Shown here piece by piece: positions 24,301-36,930 of a stretch of DNA of 64,000 nt. Under the pieces are notes generated by a model that saw only the letters and a list, made by a program, of their open reading frames with translations, was not told the origin of the DNA and searched no databases. The stretch is taken from contig OX637297.1 of NCBI GenBank assembly GCA_951799445.1, positions 10,788,001 through 10,852,000 of the forward strand, written 5' to 3'. The position numbers were made by a program, and so were the translations under genes. This DNA is from Pseudisothecium myosuroides (taxonomy: Eukaryota; Streptophyta; Bryopsida; Hypnales; Lembophyllaceae). The first letter of the stretch is position 1. Each line of letters starts with the position of its first letter.

Positions 24301-26110
24301 AACCATGGCCTATACTTAGTGGAACTCGATCCCAAATGTCATGAAATGAAATGGTGAGTGCAAGAGGGAAAAAAATGTGCAAGTTGTAAACAATCCCCAC
24401 ATGAAATATCCATGTGGGGATTGAATTTGTGCCCCTTTTTTACGTTAGAGAAAAAAAATTTAAAATAAGCCATGCGCTGTAGTTAGTGAAATTGAATATC
24501 AAATGGCATGAAATGAAATGGCAAGTGTTGTAGGAAAACAATGTGCAAATTGTAAAAGAAATGCACATGAATATTTTCCATACACACGTGCACTTATTTT
24601 AGGAGTCATCACACTATGGTTCTCTAAAATACACGGCATGGCACATTTTAGAGGGGTTAGGTACGAATTTGAAAATAAAGTTGAGGGGCAAGAATTTAAT
24701 CCCCACATACATTCTCCATGTGCCTGGGGATTACATATCAAATTTGAGGAAGGATAATTTTTCAACAAATATTATACTAAAGTCGTGAATTCATGCCTTC
24801 ATACCATTATGACACATATTATGTGTATTTCTATGCACTGAATCAGTGCGTAAACAATGCCTATTAATAACATACAATTATTGTATTGATATCAGTATAG
24901 TTTAGGTGCATTTTGGATACCACATTTGTATAATTGAAGTACATAAATTGTACACTTTTAATAAAGATTTTAACAACACTGATTCAGTGCATAGAAATAC
25001 ACGTAATATGTGCCATAATGGTACAAAGGTATGAATTCACGTAAATCGTGTTGTATTTGTACAAACCTATGAACCTTATAAATTAGAGATGTATTTGCAA
25101 TTTGCGCATTTCTTTCCTCCTCCACTTGCCATTAAACTTTAATGACATTTGGGATTGAGTTCCACTAACTCAAAGGCATTTTAGTTTTTGGTTTTTTTCT
25201 CTATGGTAAATAAGGGTCAAAAATTCAATCCGCACGTGGATTCTCGATGAGGGAAGTACCCTGAACGTGCGCATTTTTTTAAATAGGGGAAATTTAAGTC
25301 TCGTTTAAAAATGCATAAAAACATCAAGAACTAAATGTCTTCATGAATTCTACATCTTCAGGCTATTCGTAGTTTCAATAATTTATTTCCATTCCACTTT
25401 TCTACAAAGTTCATGACTTCTGGGATTTTTAATATATGAAGTACAAGCGCAGGCTTGAAAACAAATGTATAAGTCTTTGAATTCATGAAATTTTTATAAC
25501 TAAGGAAGTGTTGAAAAAACGTACAGGTTGCAGATGTCGTGAAACATTTAAAATTTACAAAATCATTAAATGTAGACCTCATTTTTCAAATTGAACAACA
25601 AAATGCTAAATATGTACAAGAGAGAACAAATGATTAACAGTAAGCCATGCCCTATTAATAATTAGTGAAACTCAATCCCAAATGTCATGAAATTTGATGG
25701 CGAGCGGTTGAGGAAGAAAAAGTGCAGATTATAAATAACCCGTAAATAAGGAAACCATGTGGGGATTTAATTCTTGCCTGTAATTTGTGATCGTGAAAAA
25801 ATATTTAAAATAAGCCATGTCCTGTAGTTGCTGGAACTCAATCTCAAATGTCAATACATGAAATATAATGCAAAGTGGACAAGACAAATAAATGTGCAAA
25901 TTTTAAATAATCCACACACGAAGAATTTTTGTGGCGATTAAATTCTTGCCTCTTATTCAAGAGTGAGAAACAAAATAAAATATATACAAGTTAGCAATAT
26001 TCGGATGTTTGTGGAACTGAATTCTAAATTTGATAAACTTTAATGGCGAGTGGAGGAGGGAAATATTGTAGAAGTTGGAAATATTCTAAAGTTTACTTCC
26101 AAATTTGTAG
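24300..26110. repeat. Degenerate dispersed repeat region
   Basis: A loosely conserved block of about 170 bases recurs near 24,300, 24,470, 25,650, 25,810 and 26,000. It includes GTGGAACTCAATCCCAAATG, then TCATGAAAT and a TGTGGGGATT...ATTCTTGCC segment. An inverted relative lies near 25,120-25,170. Divergence is high and no coding content was seen. Confidence 0.55.
24784..25041. mobile_element. MITE with inverted repeats of about 65 bp
   Basis: The left end CGTGAATTCATGCCTTCATA is matched in inverse by TATGAATTCACG at the right. Pairing continues through CACTGAATCAGTG/CACTGATTCAGTG and TGTGTATTTCTATG. The interior is AT-rich and non-coding. A target duplication could not be fixed, so the superfamily is open. 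Confidence 0.75.
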
Positions 26111-26598
26111 CTGCACTAAATTTGTCACCCATTTGTTTAAATTCTGTTTAGGAACGTCCAAAAACAAGGCCATGGATTGCCCTGTATTTTACAGAACCAT
26201 CAATTCATGACTCCTAAAATAAGTGCACGTGGGTATGGAAAAAATAATCATGTCGAAGTTAGAAATATTCTACACTTCACTTTGAAAATTGTAGCCACAT
26301 ACATTTTCTTTTTTTTGTGTTATTTGCTAAGAAGGTTATTTCATGCCTTTTAGTTTATAGATTGTAAATCTAGAAAGTCATGAAACTCATATTCAAAAGA
26401 AGATAAATAATAAAAATTTGTGCAAGTTGGAAATATTCTAAATATTTTGAATTGATAAGCACAAGGAATTTGTGGCACACTTTTTGAAATTTCATATGAT
26501 TTTTAAAGAAAAAAGCATATTTCAATAATTTCATAATTTTTACAAGTACCCTACATTTCTTAGTGAAGCTCAAAAATAATTAATATAAACAAAATAAT

Positions 26599-26831
26599 TT
26601 ATAATGCCCCACATTATATTCAAATGTACAAGGTATCTTTTAGAAGAAAAAAAGCGGGTATGTTTCCTTAATAACAAATTAGCCTACACACATTCTTTGA
26701 AGATAGATTTTTGTGAGTTGCGAAGACACTATTTTCTTAAATGTATATAATGGCCCACATTATATTCAAGTGTACAATGTATCTTTTAGAGGAAAAAAAG
26801 AGGGTAAGTGCCCTTAGTAACTAATATAAAT
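26599..26831 (+). repeat. Direct duplication with 148-bp offset
   Basis: The block CCCACATTATATTCAA followed by GTATCTTTTAGA and a purine-rich run occurs at about 26,607 and 26,755 with few changes. Confidence 0.75.
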
Positions 26832-28650
26832 ATCATAAACCCTAAACTATGAACATCTAAAGTCTTGAACTCTCTCCATTTCAAATTCTAAGTCTCTTAA
26901 CCCCTAAAGGACCGGCATGCGTTTTTTGGCCATATAGAAATTTTGGGCAGGTCCGTGTGACTAGAGATTTCCATATTTTAAGCTGAAATTTTAATAGAAG
27001 GTGGGCGCAAGGAATATCTTTCATATGCACTAAATTTCAGGACATTTGGAAATAGGAGTCAAAAGTTATGGCCAAATATGTTACTTTTTTTCGTAACTGG
27101 GCAGTCCGGGCAGCAAGAAAAATTTGGCAAAAATTTGAATTTTTTTTTTTAATATTTTTTTTCTTGTAGATTATATTTTTGTCTATTTGGAAAGCTTTGA
27201 TTCATTTCATTTGGATTTGTTATGAGAAAGTTATGGACATTCTTGTTTTTTGGGTAGTTAGAGCATCTTCTTGAAAAAAATAACTTGTAGGATTCATTTC
27301 TAAATGCTATTTTTGCAATTTTTCAAAAACAAAAATTCTCATGGTTTAGTTTATTTGCTAGAACAATCTCACCATTGGGATTAGTGTATTTTAATTCCAT
27401 CTAAAATATATTAATGTTTTAGATTTTCCTTCTATCTCGTACCTACTTCTACTTAATAAATTTTTTAGGAATGATAATTAAGTTCTTTTGAATATGTTTT
27501 TTTTTCCTAGACTCTCAACTCAATTCTCCACTATAAAGATTTGAAGCACAAAACTCTGTAGTGCAAAAATTTTAAGTGAAAAATGTTTAAAGTCAAAAAA
27601 TCTAGTCCCGCAATGTATTGAAATACTTGTTTTTTCCACTTTAAACACAGATATCTTGCAATCTGAGCGGTCAAAAATTCTGAAATTTTTTCCACACATT
27701 CTCATACTAGTAAGGTGTAAGATCCTACGGTTAGATGTGAAAAAAAAACATTTTTCATTTTTTTTTACTCCTTGCTATAGAAATGGCAGTTTTGATGGGT
27801 TTTGGGCAGAAAAAGGCCTTGGGCCTTTAGGGGTTAAAGTAGCCACTTAAGCAATTTTAAGTCAACAAGGGGCCCAAAATGAAAACGTATGTTGTTTAGA
27901 ATGATTCACTAAGTGACTTCCAAAGGGTAGCTCTATGAGAAGAAAAACTTTCACATGTATCCTCTATTTAGAAGTGAAGTTCATAAATAATGAGCAACAA
28001 AACTAATTATATATGTATAAATTGTAGCTTAAACTTCCAAAATGCTAGAGGAGATTGCATTGCCCTACAAGGCCTTAAATTAGTGCATTGTTGTAGTCTG
28101 TACAGTGATTTCTAGTTTCAATACTAATAAGGATGCACATTTTAAAAGGTAAACCGTGAGACAGTCTTCGTGGAAGCCATTTATTTTTGTATCCACTTGG
28201 CTTAATAGTTTTTGACTTCCAAAAATGCAGAAGTAGTTAGTGGAATTCAAAATATTGTAGAATACATTCCCTTTTTACACAAAATGTGAAAGATGAATAG
28301 TTGCACATTAGTCCTTCATTAATTGGCTGAAAAATGTCCTGAACATGGTTGTTTCTTTCATTTTTTATGAAGTGCCAAAGTGGCATTATAAAATAATATA
28401 GTAGTGCTCCAAATTTCAGTATTCATCCACATATTGGATAGAAAATATCCAATTAGCACATATCACATGTCTATAATTCTATTTTCATTCACAATCTGGC
28501 GATTTCATTCAAGATTTTAATTTAATTTGAAGTTTTCTGGCCAAAAAATTTTCAATTTTCTGCCACAATTTAGCCAAATTATTTTTTTCTAGTGCAATCT
28601 GGCACTACAAAGCCAAAAAATAAAGCCTTGCCTCGGATATAGGGTCATTC
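26832..28650. other. AT-rich gene-free stretch
   Basis: No gene or organised repeat was recognised. The open frames here are short and lack domains. Confidence 0.4.
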
Positions 28651-29330
28651 ACATTATGAAGGCCTCTTTTTAACCCTAGACGTGATTTTTATGAAGTTCC
28701 TATTGCCGCCTGGCCCCTATAGCCGAGGGTCGTCTCTCTTGAAAAAACCCTAGGCACGTCGATTTCCACTCCCTGATTTCTCTCCCAGTTCCGTCCGAGT
28801 TTCTTTGTCTCCGTATTTTGTGCCATTTCTTGTGTCTCTCAGTGCAATTCTTTGCTGATTCCTATCTCTTTCCTGGGTTCGTGCCTTCAGCAATGAGTTC
28901 CGTCCGAGTTTCTTGTTGGCAGCGGCTATTTTTTAGAAGCGACGTTGCCATCTTCAACGAGGTGGTCACAATTCTCATCATGCTGTACAGAAGGTTTAGG
29001 TTTGGGTGCTGTATGTTTCTTGTGTCAACGAGGTCAACATTTGTTTGCTTTTGTTGCCGTGCTTGTTGCTTTCGGTGGTGGCGGAGTGTATATCTTGTGG
29101 TGTGTGAGAAAGATTGTGGACGGCAGATGTTACTGGACCTGTTGCTGACGTTTTTTTGGAGAGGGTTTCAAGTTTGTTTGAGAGCTCCTTAGTGTTTTGC
29201 GGCGACTATAACTTTCCTTCAGGTTCGATAAAAACTTCTTTGTGGTTTTCATTAGTTTCCTTCTTCATTATTTTTCTTTCGAGTTTAGGGTTTTTCCACT
29301 CTTTCATTGTGATTATGCTCTGATGCTCAT
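28650..29330 (+). promoter_or_regulatory. Promoter/5'-leader-like segment with telo-box
   Basis: Around 28,745 the plus strand has AAAAAACCCTAG, the telo-box found in plant promoters of ribosomal-protein and other growth-related genes. A pyrimidine-rich leader follows (TCTCTCCCAG, TTTCTTTGTCTCC), and the string GTTCCGTCCGAGTTTCTT is duplicated at 28,790 and 28,898. The overlapping open frames 28818-29323 have no recognised domain. It may be a gene 5' end captured by duplication or retro-copying. The gene it once served is not identified. Confidence 0.35.
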
Positions 29331-31795
29331 TTGCCTTCCCTTGAAGTTTGTGTCTGCTGTTCATGATGTTGTTCATGACTAGAGTTTAGGATTTAGGCAT
29401 TTACGAGAAATGAATGCTGATTCTGCTGTGAATGTGAATGCCAATTTTGCACAACTGTTTTTGCTATGACTGTCAATGCCAATTTAGCAATCCTTAGTTG
29501 TAAGCAGACTCTGGAATTATTTTGTAAGTTCCACTAGAAGAAACACGTGTTTTTAGTGACAGTGTTGAAAATGAAAAACCATGTCATCTGCGACATGTGT
29601 GTAGCCGGTGCAGATGTCACAAAAAATTTGTTCCTATGAACATGCCAAAAACGCCCTGAAATTCAAAAGAACATGTCCCACGGTCAGCATGTTTTCTGAA
29701 AACATGTCGACCAGCATGTTGTTTGAAGCTTGTGAGAAGGCGCCATGTGGATGCCACGCTACCGCCATGTCAGAAACATGTATGCGAGCAGCGCCACGGG
29801 GACTTTTGAGAAATTTTGCCTGCTGCTGAAGTGTCATGACAGTTGGTGTTGCGGGTTTTTGATGTGGATACAACGACTTTTGACGTGGACATGGCGAGAG
29901 ATGACGTGGGTTGTGCAGTCATCGCAATCCACGTGGCTGTGCAATGCAAATTCTGTTGTTAAGGACATGCGCGTTAATATTGCGGATGTTTTTTCAGATA
30001 TTGCAGTGGACATTCAGAAGTTCCCAGAATTATGCTAAAGACGTGACTTTGCGTGCAACACAATATCTATTGCCTACAATGCCAAGAACGTGTGGGTGTT
30101 GCTCAAACCATGGTCAACGACAATGTTGGTATTCAACATGACTTCTGGTTGTTGTTTGTGCTATCTTACAAAACATGAATTCATGACAATATAGTTTGCT
30201 TCTTGCGTTTTTTGATATATGCAAGGAGACAAATACAAGTTCTTAGTCTCACGCATAACACTATTTTTGACAGTGTCCTCTTTGGTACATGTTATGGTCT
30301 ACATGTGATTTAACATTGCGTATAATAGTGATTTGTATAACAACTGTTGTTGTGAACATGCGCGTTTATGACGCGCTTGTTTCTCAAGATAAAATTGCAA
30401 ACAGTATTGTGTTTTAAAAAATGTGCACCTAACGCGCATTTACGTCAAACCCAATGCGTGCATGTTGCCAGCGCCATGCTCGACATCACTATTGATACTA
30501 TAAATGATTCATGGGCATCTTCCGTGCTATTTTGTGAACCATCAACTAATATGAAGTTAGCCGTTCAGGTGTTCTATATTTTGTTGTGTAAGGCATGGGG
30601 GACAATGACGACTTTGCAATCGCAACGGAATAACGCCATTTTTAACAATACTACGTAGTGGTGGCTCTTATTAAGTTCCATGCGTCATCCAACATCATAT
30701 TTGACAGTTCTTTGTGTAGTTTGTGTTGTTGCGAACGTTTGCGTTGACAACGCACGTGTTTTTGAATACAATGTAGTAGACAATATGTGCTCTTCCAATT
30801 GCGCATGCAAGTACATTTGCAAATATGTTGTGATTTGTTGTCTTTGATGGTAGAAACCTGTAGATGTTGTTGACGCCATGCTAGAGACCACAATTGGTAT
30901 CATTTGTGACTAATGTTAGTTCTCTGCAGACGTCAACATTGTACAACATCAACCTTTTTCTGGACAACTTCTTGTGTTTCATATTTTTATGTCAAAATGG
31001 ACACCCCATACTGAAGGCTTCAAGAGCTACGCGACTTTGGCACATAAACTAAATGGAGGGAGAACACATAATCATATTAAAAGAGCCTTTGCCCAACAAT
31101 GGAAAATAAAACTAGGTGAACAACACCATAATAACTTCAGTATGGATTTCTAAAACTTTTATAACATAAGAGATGGCACTTATCCAACTTTGATAATATT
31201 GTTTCAGGTGTCCAGAGGTTGCTGCCATCATCAAAGGTTATCATTTCTTAGCACATGTCCAGCTCGTTGTACTCTGCAAAATGGCATGCATTACAATCGT
31301 TTGGTTTAGGACACCGTATGCTGCATCAGAACTGTTTAAATCCATAGTATGTACAAATTCCAGGCTAGTCTGTTCCCTCCTCATTTCTATCATCCTTCCT
31401 TTAAAACTGAACATAGGAATTTACATTCTACATTTCTAGCTTTAGCATTCAAAATTGAGCATGTAGTTCATGTAGTTCATGTACCCAGTACAAGCACAAT
31501 CTAGTGCTGCTGTAATATGGAAATTGTTTCTTTTCTTTACATGCAACTTGCACTCTGTGCCCTCAACTTCTTTGTAAAGTTGAAGAAGACTTCATCCTTT
31601 TTGAATGTCGTCTGCATTTTCCACGTTTGAAGGGTGAGTTGAATATGGCATTTGTATTTACGTCATCCATCAAGTGATGAATAAACAAAGTGTAACCTCA
31701 TGCAATGATGTTGTAGTAACAGAAGCTCTTTCTATTCAGCAAAAAACGTTACAATCTTTGCCGTCTTTCCAAGGCAACATCATCACCAAATTCAT
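29331..31795. other. Unassigned stretch, rich in ACATGT and ACGCGC words
   Basis: Between 29,580 and 30,900 the words AACATG, TGTTG and CGCGC recur often, as in GTGAACATGCGCGTT and TAACGCGCATTTACG. No exact period or protein family was recognised. The open frames at 29608-30658 are short and mutually overlapping. Confidence 0.35.
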
Positions 31796-32065
31796 CACTA
31801 TAAGAAATCCCCGTTTTAGATGATGAGCCCTAATTTTTTATGACGGATTTTAGGTGATGTCAATGTTGACAATCCAAAAATTTTATGTCAACAAAAATGT
31901 ATAACGTAACATCAATATTGACAATCCAATGTTTTTATGTCAACATTGATGTTACGTTGAACATTTTTGTTGACATAAAAATTTGGGGTTGTCAAGATTG
32001 ACATCACCTAAAATCCGTCATAAAAAATTAGAGCTCGTCACCTAAAACGGGGGTTTCTTATAGTG
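31796..32065. mobile_element. CACTA-like MITE, 270 bp, target duplication CAT
   Basis: It begins CACTATAAGAAATCCCCGTT and ends in the near-complement ACGGGGGTTTCTTATAGTG, flanked on both sides by CAT (31793-31795, 32066-32068). Most of its length forms one long imperfect hairpin containing nested ATGTCAACATTGATGTTACG-type inverted units. The ends and the 3-bp duplication fit CACTA. It has no coding capacity. Confidence 0.92.
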
Positions 32066-32664
32066 CATATACTATACTTTTGAGAACTACCATGTTCCTA
32101 CATTTTTAGGTGGTCTTCTTTGTAATGATAACAGAACATGCATACATGAGGCCCAAGAAAAAACATGCCTGTACGCTTCTCACTGATGGACCTTTGCAGG
32201 CACGATGACTAACATGTGCTCCTTCCATAGCCATTGAGCTCAAAGTGCTTTTGCAGCCCTTGAATTTTTGATTTCACTATGAATGTCGCCATCTTGTTAT
32301 ATGCCAATTTTCAAGTATCCCTAGTCTTTGCGTGCATCATATTCCTAGCTCTATGATGAACACTATGACAATTGCAAACAACCTTTTATTTCACTCCACA
32401 TATACTAATGGACACTAAAATTTTGACTGCTACCAATGAGTATCAATGGAAGCAGACTGTCCATTGCAGGTTTGGCGTACAATTTTCTAGTTAAGTTAGA
32501 TGTCAAAGTTACCTTGCAGGTGCATTAATGCAATCCACATGAACCGACTTCTTGCCATTGTACATCGACCACATCATTTGCACATTGTCAATGGCATGCC
32601 CTGAATGTACCATTACTACTCCCGTTGCTAAAAAATACCCTACATGAGAGCCTCCGCCACTCTC

Positions 32665-32750
32665 TTAATGTCCACGACTTGCTGGAAGCAATGGATGCCC
32701 TTAAAGGCCTTTAAGGGCATCCACTACTTTCAACAAGTCTTGGACATTAC
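32665..32750. repeat. Spacerless palindrome, arms about 43 bp
   Basis: Bases 32665-32707 are the reverse complement of 32708-32750 with few mismatches. The central 32 bases (32692-32723) are perfect and no loop separates the arms. No flanking duplication was found. Confidence 0.88.
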
Positions 32751-33416
32751 TACAAGAAGGCGCCATGCCAACACTTCCACAACCTCCCTTTCAACAAATG
32801 CAAGCATCCAACTGTTCTATGTGAATCAAATCCTCGCCTCTATATTCCTTGCCTCCATCATGTTCATCACTAGGCATTGTACATTGACGGACATACAAAA
32901 CTTCAGTACTCCAGCTCACCATGACTTTGTACATACTTCTCATATTCTATTAATTATATCACACTTTATGATACACAATACATTGAGAGCAAAATAGAGA
33001 ATATGGACCTCCTAATACAAGTACCATGTACAGAATATACCTCATTGAATTCACGTCGTTGTTCACATGTACATTTCAAACGCTGCCGCTGATATGAACC
33101 GATGACAACACCTAACATAGATGGTCATACATTGATGGAATGTGTTACTTCTTTGCCCCCCCCCAAAAAAAGGGCACTGCCATGTAGAGCGCACTCTTTG
33201 TAGGCGTCTATGATTACATGCTCATTTCCAAAAAAATGTAAAGTATGTTGAAGTCCTAACATTTCTTCCTAAAGAAATGACTTTTAAAAACAAATAGTTG
33301 TCACTATATGCATGCAATGTCCTCCGTAGAAAACAAAAATCAATGCATATTGTATTGATGTCATCTCTAATTGCTTTTCATTGCCACTTTGGTTAAAATG
33401 CCTTTCTGTTTGTAGT

Positions 33417-33870
33417 TTCTACCACATTCATCTACAATCACTGCCCTCTATAGTCTAGCAACATGTGCACAAGTCAACCGTCACTTCTTCAAGCATCGTG
33501 CACAAGATACCACATCCACTATGCATAAAACTTAAATTAAGAAATGAGTCACAAAAAACAAAAAACTTTAAGCACTTTTGGTATAAGAGCACCATTGCAA
33601 TAGCAATGTACATCCAAGATTCCAAGCCCAAGATTCTGTCTATAGTTCTTGCCATATTCATCTACAATCACTGCCCTCTATAGTCTAGCAACATGTGCAC
33701 AAGTTAACCGTCACTTGCTTCTTCAAGCATCGTGCACAGGATACCACACCCACTATGCGTAAAACTTAAATTAAGAAATGAGTCACAAAAAACAAAAAAC
33801 TTTAAGCAGTTTTGGTATAAGAGCACCATTGCAATAGCAATGTACATCCAAGATTCCAAGCCCGCTTTAG
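33417..33870 (+). repeat. 231-bp tandem duplication
   Basis: CATCTACAATCACTGCCCTC occurs at 33,428 and 33,659. Downstream sequence through AAGATTCCAAGCCC is nearly identical in both copies. One copy has a 4-base insertion (TTGC) before TTCTTCAAGC. Confidence 0.9.
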
Positions 33871-34029
33871 GTACGGAGGTCGGGATCCTCGATCCCTGCA
33901 GACATATGTTGTTTCATCAAATGTGTTGCCAATCCTAATCACGCAATCGACACATTCTAATTATGCATATATATTTCTTAGGTTGATATAACTATATAAC
34001 ATTTGATGATAGATAAGATACTAAAAAAA

Positions 34030-36930
34030 ATAGGGATGAAGGGTCATCTACAACCAATACCATGTTCAGAACATACCTCAGTCATTGTATGTTGGTGTTC
34101 ACATGTACAATGCTTCTATTGTTGCTGAGGTTAAGAAATGTCTTCTTGAAGCTTCTCGTTTCTTTTCTACGTAAATGTGATGTTGCTACAATAATCTTAT
34201 GTATTGACAGAACTACTACATTGTTGTCTATGCCGACCGACTTTGTGCAGATATGTTGACTGCGTCATCTGCACATTGTGAATGAAATGCAAACTTTGGA
34301 AGCTTGTCGTTATATTACATGAACGTCCCACTGTGATGACCATCACAGGAATGCACCCTTTATGACAAGTTGGCTTTGTGTGTTGTTTGCAAGTTTTAAT
34401 TAAAGGGCTTCTTATGTTGTTTGCACGTTTTAAAGGGCTTCTTATGTTGTCTGCAAGTTTTAAAGGGCTTCTAGTATTGTGTGCATGTTTGAATTAAAAA
34501 CTATATAAAGCCGCCATGCCAACACTTCCATAGTTACCTCCCTTTCTAGAGACGCATGCCTTAGACAATGTAAAGTCACTCCTTGCTTTTGCCCTTGCTA
34601 CCTCCGTCATGTTAATTACTAAGCCTTGAACACTAATGGACAAGAGAACTTTAGTACTCAAGGTCACCATCACTTCATATATACTTCTCATGTTGATATA
34701 ACTACACAACATTTGATGATAGATGACACAATATGAAAAAAACAAGGATGAAGGGCCACCTACTACCAATTTCATGTTCAAAACATACCGCACTCATTGT
34801 ACGTTGGTGTTCTCATGTACAATGTGTATGCTGTGGCTGAGGTCAAGCAATGTCTTCTTGAGGCTCTTCGTTTTTTTTCCTACATGGACATGATGTTATT
34901 ACAAATTTCCTTTTCTATTGAAAGAACTGCCACATTGATGTCAACGTTGGCCGGCTTTGTGCAGATGTATGTTGACTGTGTCATCTACACATTATGAATG
35001 AAATGAAAACTTTGGAAGTTTGTTGTTACAATGCATGAACGTCCCACTCTGACAACCATCACAGAAATGCACCATACATGATTGGCTTTTTATGTTGTAT
35101 GCAAGTTTCAAAGGGCTTCTTTGTTGTCAACAAGTTTTAAAGGACTTTTAGTGTTGTTTGCATGTTTGAATTATAAACTACATGAAGGTGCTGGCCATGC
35201 CAACACTTCCATAGTTACCTCCCTTTTTAGAATTGCATGCCTTAGAGAATGTGAAGCCACTCCTTGCTTTTGCGCTTGCTACCTCCTTCATGTTAATGAT
35301 TACACCTTATACACTAACAAATTAATAGAGAAAACTTTAGTATCTAGGGTCATCATCACTTCATATATATACTTCTCATGTTGATATAACTACACAACAT
35401 TTGATGACAGACGATACAATAAGAAAAGAATAGTGATGAAGAGCCACCTACTACCAATTTTATGTTCAGAATATACCTCGCTCGATCATTGTACGTCAAT
35501 GTTCACATGTACAATGTGTTTGCTATTGCTGAGGTCAAGCAATGTCTTCTTGAGGCTCTTCATTTTTTTTCTTACGTGGACATGATGACGCTACAATTTT
35601 CATTTCTATTGAAAGAACTGCCACATTGTTGTCTATGCCAATCCGCTTCATGTAGATAATATATGCTGACCGCATCATCTGCACATCATGAATGAAATGC
35701 AAACTTCAAAAGCTCATCTTTACATTGCGCAAATGTCCCTCTGCAACGGCCATTGCAACAAAGCACCCTACATGATTGGCTTCTTGTATTGTATACAAGT
35801 TTTAATGGGTTTTTTGTACTGTCTGCAAGTTTTAAAAGACTTCCAATGCTTTTGGTAAGTTCTAAGTAAAAACTACTTGAAAATGCCATGCCAGCACTTC
35901 AATAACCTCCGTTCCTATAGAGGCATGCATTAGACAATGCGAAACTGTTCCTTGCTTTTGCCTTTTTTGCTTGCGTAATGTTAATGACTAATTCTTGTAC
36001 ATTGACAAACATAGAGAACTTCAGTTCACAGGGTCACCAACACTTCATTATACTTCTCATGTTGATATAACAAAATAACATGTGATGGTAGCTAGACAAC
36101 ACACTAAAAGAATAACACGGATGAAGACCTCCTACTACTAATACCATGTTGTAAACATACCGCACTCATTGTACAATGTCCATGTTTACATGTACAATAA
36201 TGTGTTTGTTGTTGTTGAAGTCAAGCAATGTCTTGTTAAGGCTCCTCACTTCTTTCAAACATAGACATGATGGCGCTACCATTTTCTTTTCAACTAATAC
36301 ATTTGTCACAATGTTGTTTACATTGACCACCTTTGTATGGATGTATGCTGACTGCGTCATTAGCACATCGTGAATGAAATGCATACTTCAGAAGCTAGTG
36401 GTTACATTCCGTGAATGCTTCACTGCTACAACCACTGCAGCAAAGACCCTATATAACTGGCTTTTAGTGTTATATGCAAGTTTTAAGTAAAAACCACTTG
36501 AAGGTGTCGTGCCAACACTTCAATAACCTTCCTTCGACTAAACCTCATACACTGACAGACATAGAGAAATTCGGTTCAGAAGGTCACTGTCACTTCTTAC
36601 ATACTTCTCATGTTGATATAACTATATAACATTTGATGGTAGAAAACACAGTATTAAAAAAAGAACACCAATGAAGGGCTACCTACTACCAATACCATGT
36701 TCAAAACATACCGCATTCATTGTAAATTGGTGCTCACATGTATAATGCATCCGCAGCAATTGAAGTCAAGCAATGTCTTCTTCAAATTGTTGATTTCTTT
36801 CATATATGTGCATGACAACATTACCTGTGGACCGACAACAAGATTTGACATAGACCACTCACTTCTTGAATGTTTTACTTCTGTGCCAAAAAAGAAAAGG
36901 ATAGGTGAACATTGTGTATTGTAAAGTCTG
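34030..36930 (+). repeat. Tandem array of about 690-bp units, five copies
   Basis: Each unit begins near ATGAAGGGCCACCTACTAC and ACCATGTTCAAAACATACC, followed by CATTGTACGTTGGTGTTCAC and TCAAGCAATGTCTTCTTGA. Starts are near 34,037, 34,749, 35,436, 36,120 and 36,671, giving offsets of 712, 687, 684 and 551. A more diverged unit begins near 33,005. Divergence is moderate, with indels. Open frames inside recur because the repeat recurs; none is conserved in frame across units, so I see no gene. Confidence 0.85.

Noticed and set aside
28818..29323. Three overlapping frames in the telo-box segment
   Set aside because: They overlap in different frames, are rich in Cys/Phe/Leu/Val from a T-rich strand, and show no domain.
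34062..36384. Several short frames at 34-36 kb
   Set aside because: They recur because the 690-bp unit recurs and are not conserved in frame between units.
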